A stretch of DNA of 58,298 nt from a virus. Positions 42,811-52,163 of the stretch are shown in pieces. The notes beneath the pieces were generated by a model, which was given only the letters and a program-made list of their open reading frames with translations, was not told the origin of the DNA and searched no databases. The position numbers and the translations under genes are program-made. Position 1 is the first letter of the stretch. Each line of letters begins with the position of its first letter. The stretch spans positions 1 through 58,298 of IMG/VR virus record IMGVR_UViG_3300006165_000005; one strand, 5' to 3'.

Positions 42811-44661
42811 CTAATCTTTTAGTAAATCTTCTAGGTTCTTACTAACATCCTCTAATTCCTTAACACCCTTATTAAGTTTTATTACTCCGTTGTTTGTTCT
42901 ATCCTCAAGAATTAGTGGTAAGTCCGAATCTCTGGCAAACATTTCTATCTCTAAGTCTGCACCCATATCAGCTCCTCCAGCTCCACCTTCTTCAGCTGGT
43001 GGTTCTTCTGGGGCATCACCTCCTAGGTCACCCCCTGAAGGTGGTGGTACGTCACCAAATCCTCCAGTGTCTTCACCTTCTTCTGTACCTGATTCTGCAC
43101 CTCCTGCGTCTTCTTTTGGTGTTCCGTATAAAGCATCAATTTTATCAAAAATACCAGTACTTGTTATAACTTCACCAGTTTTACCCAATTCTTCACCAAC
43201 AGCTTTCTCTATTCTTTGTTGTTGTAAATCTAACTTAACTTCTTCATCACTCATACCCAACACATTCTTTTTAGCCCATGTTGATGACGTTGCTTGAATC
43301 CCATTTCCTGGGTCGGTAACACAGTCTCTATATAACGTAACTTTTTCTTTCCAAAGTTCAATTTTTAGTAAGTCCGATTGTGTGGATGGGTTAGTTAACC
43401 CTAATGTAAAATTATCTAACTCGTCTTCAAAACCTAATATATACAAATGTATTATTGCTATTTTATTTAGTTCTTGTATAATAGCTTTTTGGACGTGGTT
43501 TATCGTTCTTGCAAATCTAATGTCTTGTAATGATAAATTTTTACCCTCACCTACTACGTCTTCAAAACCTAAAAAAGCTTTAGGTACACGTAATGCAGCT
43601 AATAATTTTTTCTGTATGTACTCAATATCCGCAATCTCACTTAAATTCTGTGCACCGGGTAAAGTTTCTATTGGCATAGGTGCTGCCGGGTCACGAACTG
43701 GGATAAAGTAATCTTGGTCCACAGCTAATTGATTGTACCTTAAATCCACATTACCATTTTGTGGGTCAACAACTTGGTCTCTTTTAAATTTATTAGCGAT
43801 TCTTTGTACATAAGCCTCAACATCTTTATCATCCATATTCCCAACATAGACCTTAAATACCCTTCTTTCTGGTGCTCTAGAAGTCCTATAAATCAACATG
43901 GCATCTTCAGCTAACAATAATTGTTTCCATATTCTTCTAGACTTATCTAGTACCGAGGTGCCATATGGTAATCTTCTATCGTCACCCAATAACCTAAAAT
44001 GAGCTACTTCCCAATTTTTAAAAACCATATCCTTATCTTTCCAACCAAACTCTATCTTCCTATCTTCAGTGTCACCGTCAAATGCTCCAGCACCATAAGC
44101 GTCTGGTTTATTTTCAATTCTTTCAATTTCTATGTTTGGTAGTTGGTTTACACCTAAAACCCCCTTTTTAGGGTCCACTTTAAGATACACAAAATTATCA
44201 CCGTATTTACAAGTATTTCTAATCCACATAGGTAAATTAGTTTCCACATCTATCACATTATTGAATAGGTCTGCTAAGATACTTTTTATTCTTTTTGATT
44301 CGGAGTATATGTTCAACATAAACCCTTGTTCTGACATTGTTGTTGCTTCGTCAGCCATAATATCTAAAGCTGCTGAAATTTCCGGAGTAAACTCCATGGA
44401 TTCATAGTCATAATAAGAAGCTAACCTTGTAGGTTCATAGTAGACCGCTTGTTGGTATAGTTGGTTTTCTACCTTACTCCATTGATTATTTATATAAGAT
44501 GATTGTTGTTGTTGTAGTTTTTCTTTTTCGTACTCAGCTTTGTCGGTTGTTCTTAAAAGCACTTCCTTATCAAAATCGTATGATGGTTTTGGGGCTCTTG
44601 GGCCATTTGGTCCAAACAGGGAAGCTAGTCTCTGATATAATGTTAAGTTTTTTTCTGCCAT
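42811..44661 (-). CDS. Portal protein, gp20-like
   Basis: 616 residues; T4 gp20 has 524. Recognised by the gp20 core: DNFVYLKVDPKKG, YGTSVLDKSRRIWKQL, RAPERRVFKVYVGN and RVPKAFLGFEDVVGEGKNLSLQDIRFARTI-type sequence. The C-terminal ~100 residues are a Gly/Pro/Glu-rich tail absent from T4. It forms the dodecameric portal, packaging motor dock and assembly start site. It is flanked by terminase and core genes in T4 order. Confidence 0.9.
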   Translation of the reverse strand: MAEKNLTLYQRLASLFGPNGPRAPKPSYDFDKEVLLRTTDKAEYEKEKLQQQQSSYINNQWSKVENQLYQQAVYYEPTRLASYYDYESMEFTPEISAALDIMADEATTMSEQGFMLNIYSESKRIKSILADLFNNVIDVETNLPMWIRNTCKYGDNFVYLKVDPKKGVLGVNQLPNIEIERIENKPDAYGAGAFDGDTEDRKIEFGWKDKDMVFKNWEVAHFRLLGDDRRLPYGTSVLDKSRRIWKQLLLAEDAMLIYRTSRAPERRVFKVYVGNMDDKDVEAYVQRIANKFKRDQVVDPQNGNVDLRYNQLAVDQDYFIPVRDPAAPMPIETLPGAQNLSEIADIEYIQKKLLAALRVPKAFLGFEDVVGEGKNLSLQDIRFARTINHVQKAIIQELNKIAIIHLYILGFEDELDNFTLGLTNPSTQSDLLKIELWKEKVTLYRDCVTDPGNGIQATSSTWAKKNVLGMSDEEVKLDLQQQRIEKAVGEELGKTGEVITSTGIFDKIDALYGTPKEDAGGAESGTEEGEDTGGFGDVPPPSGGDLGGDAPEEPPAEEGGAGGADMGADLEIEMFARDSDLPLILEDRTNNGVIKLNKGVKELEDVSKNLEDLLKD

Positions 44662-44700
44662 AATTTTAAATTTACGATAATAATATCGGTTGTCAATTAT

Positions 44701-44946
44701 CTAGACCACATAATCACAAATAACATAGTCTTCTAATACATATGTTACTTCACACTCGACCTCAACGAAGGGTACTTGTGGTATAGATGATTGTACGTTT
44801 CTTTTGTTTAAATCGGGTGGGAAATATATCCATTCATAAACAGCCTGGTCTAGTGCTTGTCTTAAATTCTTTTTAATGCAACGACCAAAACTATTTCTAG
44901 TTAAACCTCTACCACATTTATTACCACCTACTTTTCTTACACCCAT
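44701..44946 (-). CDS. Small hypothetical protein between terminase and portal
   Basis: 81 residues. The first half is basic (VRKVGGNKCGRGLTRNSFGRCIKK) and the second half acidic and beta-like (VEVECEVTYVLEDYVICDYVV), with four Cys in all. It lies 7 bases from the terminase stop. Small proteins at this position can be terminase or neck accessory factors, but nothing identifies this one. Confidence 0.55.
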   Translation of the reverse strand: MGVRKVGGNKCGRGLTRNSFGRCIKKNLRQALDQAVYEWIYFPPDLNKRNVQSSIPQVPFVEVECEVTYVLEDYVICDYVV

Positions 44947-44953
44947 ATTATTA

Positions 44954-46687
44954 TTATTTTAGTCCTCCGAATAACCATAAATATTCTTTAGGGTTGTTTG
45001 GGTCCATATTGACAGGTCTCCCTGAAACTGTATGTGGACTCCATACCGGTTTATTACCTCTGGTTGGTTCTTCTCTTGCTACATCGGTGGTAACCCAACT
45101 ATCTAACATTGCTTTAGCCTGGTTTGTGTTCCTTTCTAGTTCAGCGAAAGAATTTTGGGCTACGTATAATGCCATAGCAATTGCCATAATTAAGTCATCG
45201 TGGTGTCCTTTCATATGGTCTGGACGACCATTTAAATAAACAAATGTTTTAAACTCATTAATTAACCTATGTGACCTAACAATAAAACCTGTCCTTAATT
45301 GTTCTTCTAGAGCTTGTATTATTTGTGCTCTTTTACTGTTAAAGTTAATCCCGGGACATTTATCCTCTTGGTTTGGGTTGAACTTCCAAATGTCGTTAGA
45401 TTTTACATTATCATAATATAAATTTTTGTATCCTAGTTCTATTAATTTTCTAGACGTTGACACTCCCATACCACCGGTAATGTCTACCACAATAAAACAC
45501 TTATATTTTATAGCCCATTTATTTGCTAATTCAGCCGCTATATCTGGTGGGATTTTCCCTAAGTATTCTAATACTTGTTCCCTATCATCAAAATCTATAA
45601 TAGTAAAAGATGTAAAATCGTCACTATCCCCTCTGGAAACATCAATCCCCATAATGTAACGATGACCTTCTTTTGGTGGTTTCCAAACCCATAGAGTATT
45701 ACCTACCCATATCTCTAGTGGGTCACACACGTCTTTCATTAAGTCAGCTATAGTGTCTGAAGGTATAACATTATCACCCGAACCTAAAAATGCACATTCT
45801 AGTTCTTGTGATATTTTTCTTCTGTCAAACTTTAATTTTTTACACATTTTTTCAAACCAATCAGTAAATGGTTTGTAACCTAACTGTAATAATTCATCAG
45901 CCCTATCTAACGAGTTTTCTAATATTTCTTCATCTTTATACTCATCTCTATTTAATAGGAAATGTGTAATATCTTTAGTTTTTACCCACCTTAATCCTTT
46001 ATTAAATCTAGGGTCACGAAACCACGTTAAACTACTAATTTTAAATTGGTTTAGTCCTCTAATGGATTGGTCATATATCTCATAATAAATCCTGTCGAAT
46101 CCGTTCGGTGTGGATATCACCACAACCTTACCCCCTGTAGCTAAAGATGCCATACACGCTGCCCATAAATCATCACCGGACTCTATGTAAGCCGCCTCAT
46201 CAAATATTAACATAGTGGGCGTGTAACCCCTCAACGCATCCACAGATGTTGCTACAGCTTTTACTTCTGAATCATTATTTAATTTATAATGTTTTTGAGT
46301 GTCTTTGTCTTTAGAAAACCCAACATTTATCCAATCGGGCCACTGACGTAAAAATCCTTTTATTTTACTAGCCATCTCTACTGCCGTATCTAATTTATTA
46401 GCTAATATAAGTATTTTTTCTGGTTTTTCTTTTGATGCGAATTGTAGTGTTTTAGATATCCAAGCTGATGTAGCGGTAGACACTCCTGCCTGACGATACT
46501 TTAAAACTATATTATCATTATAGTTTTCATAGTCATGAATCATCTCTACTTGTTCGGGAAATAATTTAAATGGGACGTACTTACTCTGAGTATTATCATA
46601 AGTTTCCAAATATGTTCTTAGAGCATAATCGGTGTCTTTATAACACTTAGCGTATTCTTTTATATATTCTTGTCTATTCATAGCCAT
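44954..46687 (-). CDS. Large terminase subunit, gp17-like
   Basis: 577 residues. Walker A-like RQAGVST at 65-71 and Walker B MLIFDEAAYIE at about 159-169 form the packaging ATPase. The C-terminal RNase H-type nuclease has IMGIDVSRGDSDDF (Asp349), VVDITGGMG (Asp402) and GHHDDLIMAIA (Asp497/498). It packages phage DNA into the prohead through the portal. Start at 46687 (Met-Ala-Met); the Met at 46681 is a close alternative and is 10 bases from a TATTTATT box. Confidence 0.95.
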   Translation of the reverse strand: MAMNRQEYIKEYAKCYKDTDYALRTYLETYDNTQSKYVPFKLFPEQVEMIHDYENYNDNIVLKYRQAGVSTATSAWISKTLQFASKEKPEKILILANKLDTAVEMASKIKGFLRQWPDWINVGFSKDKDTQKHYKLNNDSEVKAVATSVDALRGYTPTMLIFDEAAYIESGDDLWAACMASLATGGKVVVISTPNGFDRIYYEIYDQSIRGLNQFKISSLTWFRDPRFNKGLRWVKTKDITHFLLNRDEYKDEEILENSLDRADELLQLGYKPFTDWFEKMCKKLKFDRRKISQELECAFLGSGDNVIPSDTIADLMKDVCDPLEIWVGNTLWVWKPPKEGHRYIMGIDVSRGDSDDFTSFTIIDFDDREQVLEYLGKIPPDIAAELANKWAIKYKCFIVVDITGGMGVSTSRKLIELGYKNLYYDNVKSNDIWKFNPNQEDKCPGINFNSKRAQIIQALEEQLRTGFIVRSHRLINEFKTFVYLNGRPDHMKGHHDDLIMAIAMALYVAQNSFAELERNTNQAKAMLDSWVTTDVAREEPTRGNKPVWSPHTVSGRPVNMDPNNPKEYLWLFGGLK

Positions 46688-46691
46688 ATAT

Positions 46692-46699
46692 AATAAATA
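46692..46699 (-). promoter_or_regulatory. Variant late box TATTTATT
   Basis: TATTTATT in gene orientation, 4 bases before the first Met codon of terminase and 10 before the second in-frame Met at 46681. Confidence 0.35.
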
Positions 46700-46727
46700 T
46701 CGACAAAATTATTCTAAGAGTACAATT

Positions 46728-49034
46728 CTATTGGCTCTGTAAGAAATTTAATTCATCTGGTGATAATGAGCCCATACCTTGATTAAATATTTTATCAAGA
46801 ATGACATTCATGTCTAGGTCAGATGGTATATCCCCACTTGGTTTAGTTTGTTTTGGTTTTGCTTGTGGTCTTGGTGTTGGTGGTGTTGGTTCTTCTTGAC
46901 TTACACTTTCATCATAGTCATCTTCTTGTAAATCTTTAATTATAGATTTTACAATCTTTTGAAGTTCCATTTTACCTTCATCACTCCCCGATAAAATTTG
47001 TTTTGCTAAATCAAAAAACTCTTCTGGTTCCATCCTTGTGAATTCACTAAAAAGATAATTTTGTATCTCTGTCTTATCTTCATCCATAAGTTCTTCTGGG
47101 TAAGCTGCTCTAAATTTTGACCAAATTACTGGACCTAATCTTAAGTCCCATATTTCTGCTGGTAGGGTATCAGTTGCCTTCATAACCATTTCGGCCTTTT
47201 TAGGGTCACTAGGAAGTCCTTGTGAAGCTAATAATTCCATCACACCTTTTATTAATTCATGTACTAATACTGGGAATGTTATCCCTACTGCTCTTATTGT
47301 CGGTGGGTCTGTTTCTATATCTATCTCTTCTTTTCCAGCTGCAGATTCTTCACCTTGTCCCATCATTTGTGCTGTCTCGTCCGACATAATCCAATATACC
47401 AAATCATTAACTGACATCATAACACCATATAGGTCTAATAACTCTGGGTTTATAGCGTTTATCTTTTCTGGTATCATGTGGTATAGGTAGTGACCTTTCT
47501 TAGCTGAACCTTGTATTAAAGAATTTATAAATCTTCTCTTTTCTTTTTCAGCGTCAAACATCTCAAATGTACCAAATAATTCTTCTTCACTACTCATCTC
47601 TTCTTCTGATGGTTCCTCCTCTTCTCCTTTTTGCATTCCTGACATATCCACTTCACCCATACCAACAATCTTAGCGTCAAATTGTACAGCGTCATCAGGT
47701 AGTGACATATATTCTTTTACCAATTCTACAGCTAAAGTCTCCAATTGTTCTTTATTTTGTGATTCTATCTGTAATATTTTCATAGTGGAACTTCGTAACA
47801 TCATCTGTAGTTGCATAAACTCGTTTTGAGTTACTTGACCCAAACCAGTATATTTTTTAACATTATCCACAACCTCTTTAAATCTTTCAGAAGCTACTAA
47901 CTCTTCAAAATTATCTGGAATACCATCAGCGTCTACATCTGGAAAAGCTGGATTATCCCCTAAAGGGAAATCTTGTGAACCTATTTTTTGTTCAATATCC
48001 GATGCCATCCTTTCTGGGTTATCACCATAATCAATTGGTGGTGCTTCCAATAACTGGGATTTAGTGTATTCTGGTAAAGCTTTAGGTTTTGGTTTAACCC
48101 CTGGATGTGGTTTATATGGTGTACCCCTTCTTTTAGGTGGGGATTTTGTCCCAGGTTTAGTTGGTGCTATAGTTGGTGATTCTGTCTCACTGGGAGCTTC
48201 CTGACCACCCGAGAATATAGATTCAAAATCTAACCAATCAGGTAAACCAGTTTCTTTTTCTGTTTGTACGTCCTCTACACCAACAACTTCTGTCTCATTA
48301 ATTGTTCTTATTAATTCAGATTTTGTCATAGCAGGTCTAGAATTTTTTTGTACAATTTCTTTTATCCAAGTCTCTACTAACTTAGGGTTAGTATTTTTTA
48401 TATTTTCATCTTGTTCTACTTTTTCAGGTAGAGTCCCAAAATCTTCCGTATCATCAGAAAATTCTTTAGCGTATTTTTTCCATTTTTTACCTTCTTTACC
48501 TTTTTCATTCGCTTTAGCGTAAAAATATCTTGCTTGTGCTTTTGATGCGAATTTTTCTATTAGGTGTTGTTTTGTCACCCCTTCAAACATACCCATACCG
48601 TCATCGTCATCTTTTGGGTTCCCAAACCCATCGTCAGTGTCTGGACCTACCTGGTGTGGGTCTTGTGTTACCTCACCTTTTCCTGGGTGTATAGTGTCTT
48701 CATCGTACCCCTCATCTAAGTCGTTCTCATCTATAACATCTTTTTCACCGTTAACGTCTTTCTTTAATTTTTTACCGTCTACTGAAGCATCTGGAAAATC
48801 TTCATTTACCTCTAACTCTTGTTCTTTTTTTGATATGTCACCGTATGCTTTTGATAGGTCTGCGTAATCTTTCGCTATATCAGCTGAGGTCTTATCCTCT
48901 TCTTTAACCACCATACTATGTAACATATTCATGCCACTTTCATTAAGTTTACTTAAAAAAGGTATAGACATACCCTTACTAAGTAATTTTTTAATTTTTA
49001 TTCTATTTTGTTTTGTGTTCGAGATTTTTGGCAT
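46728..49034 (-). CDS. Large acidic putative virion protein with Pro-rich segment
   Basis: 768 residues. N-terminal helices contain LNES, an LxE-type site near residue 32. Residues ~80-215 are acidic and Lys-rich. Residues 281-322 are Pro/Lys/Thr-rich and probably disordered. DVDADGIPDNF at 366-376 resembles an EF-hand-type calcium loop (DxDxDGxxD). Residues ~400-735 are helical and the tail is Pro-rich. It overlaps the next gene by 32 bases. Internal head or neck protein is inferred from position next to terminase; no family recognised. Confidence 0.55.
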   Translation of the reverse strand: MPKISNTKQNRIKIKKLLSKGMSIPFLSKLNESGMNMLHSMVVKEEDKTSADIAKDYADLSKAYGDISKKEQELEVNEDFPDASVDGKKLKKDVNGEKDVIDENDLDEGYDEDTIHPGKGEVTQDPHQVGPDTDDGFGNPKDDDDGMGMFEGVTKQHLIEKFASKAQARYFYAKANEKGKEGKKWKKYAKEFSDDTEDFGTLPEKVEQDENIKNTNPKLVETWIKEIVQKNSRPAMTKSELIRTINETEVVGVEDVQTEKETGLPDWLDFESIFSGGQEAPSETESPTIAPTKPGTKSPPKRRGTPYKPHPGVKPKPKALPEYTKSQLLEAPPIDYGDNPERMASDIEQKIGSQDFPLGDNPAFPDVDADGIPDNFEELVASERFKEVVDNVKKYTGLGQVTQNEFMQLQMMLRSSTMKILQIESQNKEQLETLAVELVKEYMSLPDDAVQFDAKIVGMGEVDMSGMQKGEEEEPSEEEMSSEEELFGTFEMFDAEKEKRRFINSLIQGSAKKGHYLYHMIPEKINAINPELLDLYGVMMSVNDLVYWIMSDETAQMMGQGEESAAGKEEIDIETDPPTIRAVGITFPVLVHELIKGVMELLASQGLPSDPKKAEMVMKATDTLPAEIWDLRLGPVIWSKFRAAYPEELMDEDKTEIQNYLFSEFTRMEPEEFFDLAKQILSGSDEGKMELQKIVKSIIKDLQEDDYDESVSQEEPTPPTPRPQAKPKQTKPSGDIPSDLDMNVILDKIFNQGMGSLSPDELNFLQSQ

Positions 49035-49407
49035 AATTTAAAATTAAATCTTTTGTATATAGTTTATCTTCAACCGACTTCAAGTCTTCCCCGAAGGAAA
49101 ATACAGCTCTTGAGTCTGTAATATTTTCATCATCGTATATCTCCCAACATAGAGAGATAACGTTATCTACAGCGTCACACATACCAAAATAATCCGAGTT
49201 TTGGATTAATTCAAATTGTATATCACTATCATACAGTGTACCTACTTTTGTAATAACTTCTAATTGTGGGGGTGTCGGACTACCTTGTGCTGGTGTTTTG
49301 TCCCAATCTTCTCCCCAAATATCAGCTACATCATCTGAGAAGATAAATTCGTACACATTTTGCCCTTTGTAGTTGGGTCCTAGTTCATTTACATAGACAA
49401 GGAACAT
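49003..49407 (-). CDS. Hypothetical phage protein in head block
   Basis: 134 residues, acidic, with an alpha/beta pattern (FLVYVNELGPNYKGQN start, then YEFIFSDD and EVITKVGTLYDSD). No catalytic motif. It overlaps the 768-residue gene by 32 bases and follows the acidic repeat gene, suggesting a joint virion role. I do not recognise a family. Confidence 0.55.
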   Translation of the reverse strand: MFLVYVNELGPNYKGQNVYEFIFSDDVADIWGEDWDKTPAQGSPTPPQLEVITKVGTLYDSDIQFELIQNSDYFGMCDAVDNVISLCWEIYDDENITDSRAVFSFGEDLKSVEDKLYTKDLILNYAKNLEHKTK

Positions 49408-49421
49408 GATTGATTAATTTA

Positions 49422-50771
49422 TTAAGATTTTAAACCTTTTCTACTAATCTCTGTAACCTTACCATTACTGTTAAACACTAAAGAACCTTTAGTATTTTTA
49501 CCAACTACTTCAATGTTGTCATTTTCAGTTAAGAATTTTCTACTAGCTGATTCTTGTTCAATAGTTTCGGTATGTTCCAAGATAGAAGTTATCTTTCTTG
49601 CTTTGGTTAACTTAGAGTCTAAAAAGTTGTTTCTTTTTTGTTTATTATTTGCTTTTTCTTCTTTACTAACTTTAAAGTAATTGTTAATCACACTACTTAC
49701 TTTATCGTAACCTTCAGCAAGTTCTTCCCCGTCTGTTGGTTGGAATATGTTAGCTAATTCATCATCACTGAAATCCATTTTAGTTCCTGATTTTTTAAAA
49801 CTTCTTAGTGTTTTTTCTAAAGCTTTTTCTCCGGCCCAACCACCTATTGCTGCTCCTGCTGCACCCATCATAGCTGGGATGTTTTCGTCTAAATCCAAAT
49901 CACCACCATCGTCTCCCATATCAAAATCCATTTCCATTTCTTCGTCGTCTCCCATATCAAATTCTTCTTCACCACTAGACTCCATATCACCCATGTCATC
50001 TAAATCATCATATTCAGAATCAGTCTCTTCAAATTTTTCTACAATCTCTTCTCTATCTTCAGAATCTAGATTATCTAAATTAACAGCGGAAATAACCGAA
50101 TTTAACACATATTTTATCGTTTCAGAATCTAATGCACCTTGACCATCAGCTTTACGTAATTTTTGACCCAATTTACCAGTTAGTTTTTGGATACTTTTAA
50201 CAGCGTCTTCTTCTTCAGCACCATCACCACCTTCAACATCAATGTCCATATCCATTTCCATTTCTTCATCATCACCTTCATCACCACCTTCAACATCCAT
50301 ATCCATATCCATCTCTTCACCTTCAATACCCATATCGTCACTACCCATATCCATATCGAAATCCATATCTTCTTCTACTTCAGGTTCTGGTGTTGGTAAG
50401 TCTATTTTTAGTACTTTTTTTTGTTCCTCTATAACCCCGTAATTGTTAGCCTCATTAATCGACTTCATTTTGAAGTTTAGTCTTTTTAATGCTGTAGAAT
50501 AAGAAGTAAAAGTTTCGTTTCTATTTGCTGACCCTAATTGCCCATCAATATGTGAAAGGTTATTTTCGTCTTTACCAGATTTTATGAAATACTGTTTATT
50601 CTCTTTTATTATAGCATAAACATTACCATCCTGCCCTTTAACACTATAATGGGTATTAGAATAATTTGTTACGTTACTAGGTTTACTACTAATTCCCGCT
50701 ATTTGTTTTATTCTTTCTATTTTTTCTTGTAATGGTAGTTTTTCACTCCCCACTGGTTTTAATGCACTCAT
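49422..50771 (-). CDS. Acidic Met/Asp-repeat protein, possible prohead or core component
   Basis: 449 residues. Residues ~140-190 are a low-complexity run of Met-Asp and Glu-Gly repeats (MDMDMDVEGG and MEMDMDIDVEGG repeated), and a related stretch recurs near 250-295. SINEANNYG around residue 110 carries an (I/L)xE cleavage-like site, and another Met/Asp repeat occurs in the scaffold protein at 39215. N-terminal EKIERIKQIAG is helical. A Gly-rich MMGAAGAAIGGW segment near 300 is hydrophobic but short. Virion core role inferred. Confidence 0.55.
   Translation of the reverse strand: MSALKPVGSEKLPLQEKIERIKQIAGISSKPSNVTNYSNTHYSVKGQDGNVYAIIKENKQYFIKSGKDENNLSHIDGQLGSANRNETFTSYSTALKRLNFKMKSINEANNYGVIEEQKKVLKIDLPTPEPEVEEDMDFDMDMGSDDMGIEGEEMDMDMDVEGGDEGDDEEMEMDMDIDVEGGDGAEEEDAVKSIQKLTGKLGQKLRKADGQGALDSETIKYVLNSVISAVNLDNLDSEDREEIVEKFEETDSEYDDLDDMGDMESSGEEEFDMGDDEEMEMDFDMGDDGGDLDLDENIPAMMGAAGAAIGGWAGEKALEKTLRSFKKSGTKMDFSDDELANIFQPTDGEELAEGYDKVSSVINNYFKVSKEEKANNKQKRNNFLDSKLTKARKITSILEHTETIEQESASRKFLTENDNIEVVGKNTKGSLVFNSNGKVTEISRKGLKS
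50235..50375 (-). repeat. Met/Asp-coding low-complexity repeat
   Basis: The plus strand shows imperfect ccatatccat-type hexamer repeats; in frame they code for MDMD-rich acidic repeats of the 49422-50771 protein. A shorter version lies near 39960-40015 in the scaffold gene. Confidence 0.7.
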
Positions 50772-50795
50772 TTTTAATATTTTTATTTTTTTTAT

Positions 50796-51224
50796 TTAAC
50801 TAAATTGTCCTGGTCCCCCTAGACTACTACCACCTAACGTATTTGGGTAGAAAGTATATCCACTATAAATACCTGGGCCACCTAACTGTCCAGGTGGGTC
50901 TGTTGCTGTACTATTATCTGGGTTAAAAGGCCACATTTTTTCTCTCATGGTCTGTCTTTCATCCTCATAACAATCATGACAACTACATGTAAAACACGCA
51001 TCAGTTAAAGTACCACCAACATGAGTTACAATCATATCTAGTGTACTCCCTGCCGGTATCGCTACTACAGCACCATTAAGTACTAGATTAGCCACAGCAC
51101 CTCTAGCGTATACTGAAGTACATGTTATCCCAGACAAACGCCCGGTAGGCATCTGCATAAACGGTTGTATGTCTGCACCGCAGTATAATTTGTCACTCGA
51201 GCTGTTATCGTATCCTATTGCCAT
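50796..51224 (-). CDS. Small Gly/Ser/Cys-rich putative virion protein
   Basis: 142 residues. Residues 1-75 are beta-rich (VYARGAVANLVLNGAVVAIPAG), then a CFTCSCHDC cluster near residues 97-105, then a Gly/Pro/Asn-rich C-terminal tail. The Cys cluster recalls the Cys-rich adhesins at the other end of the window. It is preceded by a TATTTATA box 21 bases upstream. Structural protein or decoration is inferred. Confidence 0.55.
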   Translation of the reverse strand: MAIGYDNSSSDKLYCGADIQPFMQMPTGRLSGITCTSVYARGAVANLVLNGAVVAIPAGSTLDMIVTHVGGTLTDACFTCSCHDCYEDERQTMREKMWPFNPDNSTATDPPGQLGGPGIYSGYTFYPNTLGGSSLGGPGQFS

Positions 51225-51245
51225 ATTGTAAGTCTATTTGTTTCT

Positions 51246-51253
51246 TATAAATA
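51246..51253 (-). promoter_or_regulatory. Putative late promoter box TATTTATA
   Basis: TATTTATA in gene orientation, 21 bases before the ATG at 51224. Confidence 0.45.
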
Positions 51254-51274
51254 CTTCGATTAAAAAGAAAAAAT

Positions 51275-52036
51275 TTATATAGTTAATATGTTATCTATAA
51301 GTTTATTCTTTAAATCAATTAATTTTTTAATATACCCGTTTCTTCTTAGTACTTTGAAGACCAAATTCTCATAAGAATATTCACCACCAGACTCTAATCC
51401 ACAGCTTCTGTATTTCTTTAATTTAGCTTTAATGTCTTCAATTTCTTTTAGGGTTTTTTCTGGTTTAAGATTCTTAGACCTTTCCACTAACCTGTCTATA
51501 GCGTCTACCCAGTTAGTTGCTTTCTCATCTAACTTTTTATCATCTATGGTTACGTGTTGGTAGGAGGGTTCAACTATCCATTTATTGTATAGTACCGAGT
51601 ACACACCACTAGAATGGTGTACTTCTCTATAGTCTTGTGAGTATATTTCTACCTCATAACCGTCTATAGTAATATCGTGGGTACTATTCCATATGGTTTT
51701 TTTACTATTTAAGTAATTTCTGACAAGTTCACTATTTTCGTCTATTTCATTAAAATCTAAAATTATGTGTAGGTCAATGTCTGAAAATTTACTCCAATTA
51801 AAATTAGCTAAACTACCAGTCATAGTCACATCATACACATCACATTCTTGTGTGTCTATATCACAACTTAACTCTTCCATACCGGTATAGTCAAGAAATC
51901 TGTCAGAAACACTTAGTAGTGTGGACCTAACTTTAGGGTTCAAAGTGTATGTCCCGTCTTCCATTTCGTCCCATATTGATGGTGCTAAATGGTCCTTAGT
52001 TTTAAAGCTTTTTAGTATCGATGATTTTACTCCCAT
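51275..52036 (-). CDS. Nucleotidyltransferase-fold protein (MNT-like)
   Basis: 253 residues. TGSLANFNWSKFSDIDLHI (residues 73-91) is the GS-x10-DxD signature of minimal nucleotidyltransferases (Asp86, Asp88). The third acidic residue could be Glu130 in GYEVEIYSQD. Family roles include NMP transfer to proteins or tRNA and antitoxin activity. The ~100 C-terminal residues are helical and unassigned. A perfect palindromic terminator lies just upstream and two TATTTATA boxes are nearby. Target unknown. Confidence 0.6.
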   Translation of the reverse strand: MGVKSSILKSFKTKDHLAPSIWDEMEDGTYTLNPKVRSTLLSVSDRFLDYTGMEELSCDIDTQECDVYDVTMTGSLANFNWSKFSDIDLHIILDFNEIDENSELVRNYLNSKKTIWNSTHDITIDGYEVEIYSQDYREVHHSSGVYSVLYNKWIVEPSYQHVTIDDKKLDEKATNWVDAIDRLVERSKNLKPEKTLKEIEDIKAKLKKYRSCGLESGGEYSYENLVFKVLRRNGYIKKLIDLKNKLIDNILTI

Positions 52037-52051
52037 AACTTATAAATATTT

Positions 52052-52059
52052 TATAAATA
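52052..52059 (-). promoter_or_regulatory. Putative late promoter box TATTTATA (two copies nearby)
   Basis: TATTTATA in gene orientation, 15 bases before the ATG at 52036. A second copy at 52041-52048 is only 4 bases away. The 15-base spacing equals that of three other boxes. Confidence 0.45.
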
Positions 52060-52060
52060 A

Positions 52061-52086
52061 AAAATGGTTGCAATTGCAACCATTTT
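52061..52086. terminator. Perfect 26-base palindrome, probable bidirectional terminator
   Basis: AAAATGGTTGCAATTGCAACCATTTT is identical on both strands. It would fold into a hairpin with T-rich sequence on either side. It separates the nucleotidyltransferase gene from the small membrane gene and tRNA region. Confidence 0.6.
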
Positions 52087-52163
52087 GTTTGTTTTATTTT
52101 TAATTTGTTTACACAATATCCCCTTCTGGGGGTTATCGATATGTTTTTTAACTATTAGTTTAG

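Noticed and set aside
52120-52131. CCCC-TTCT-GGGG hairpin as a second terminator
   Set aside because: Short stem and no T-tract after it in either direction. The palindrome at 52061 explains termination better.
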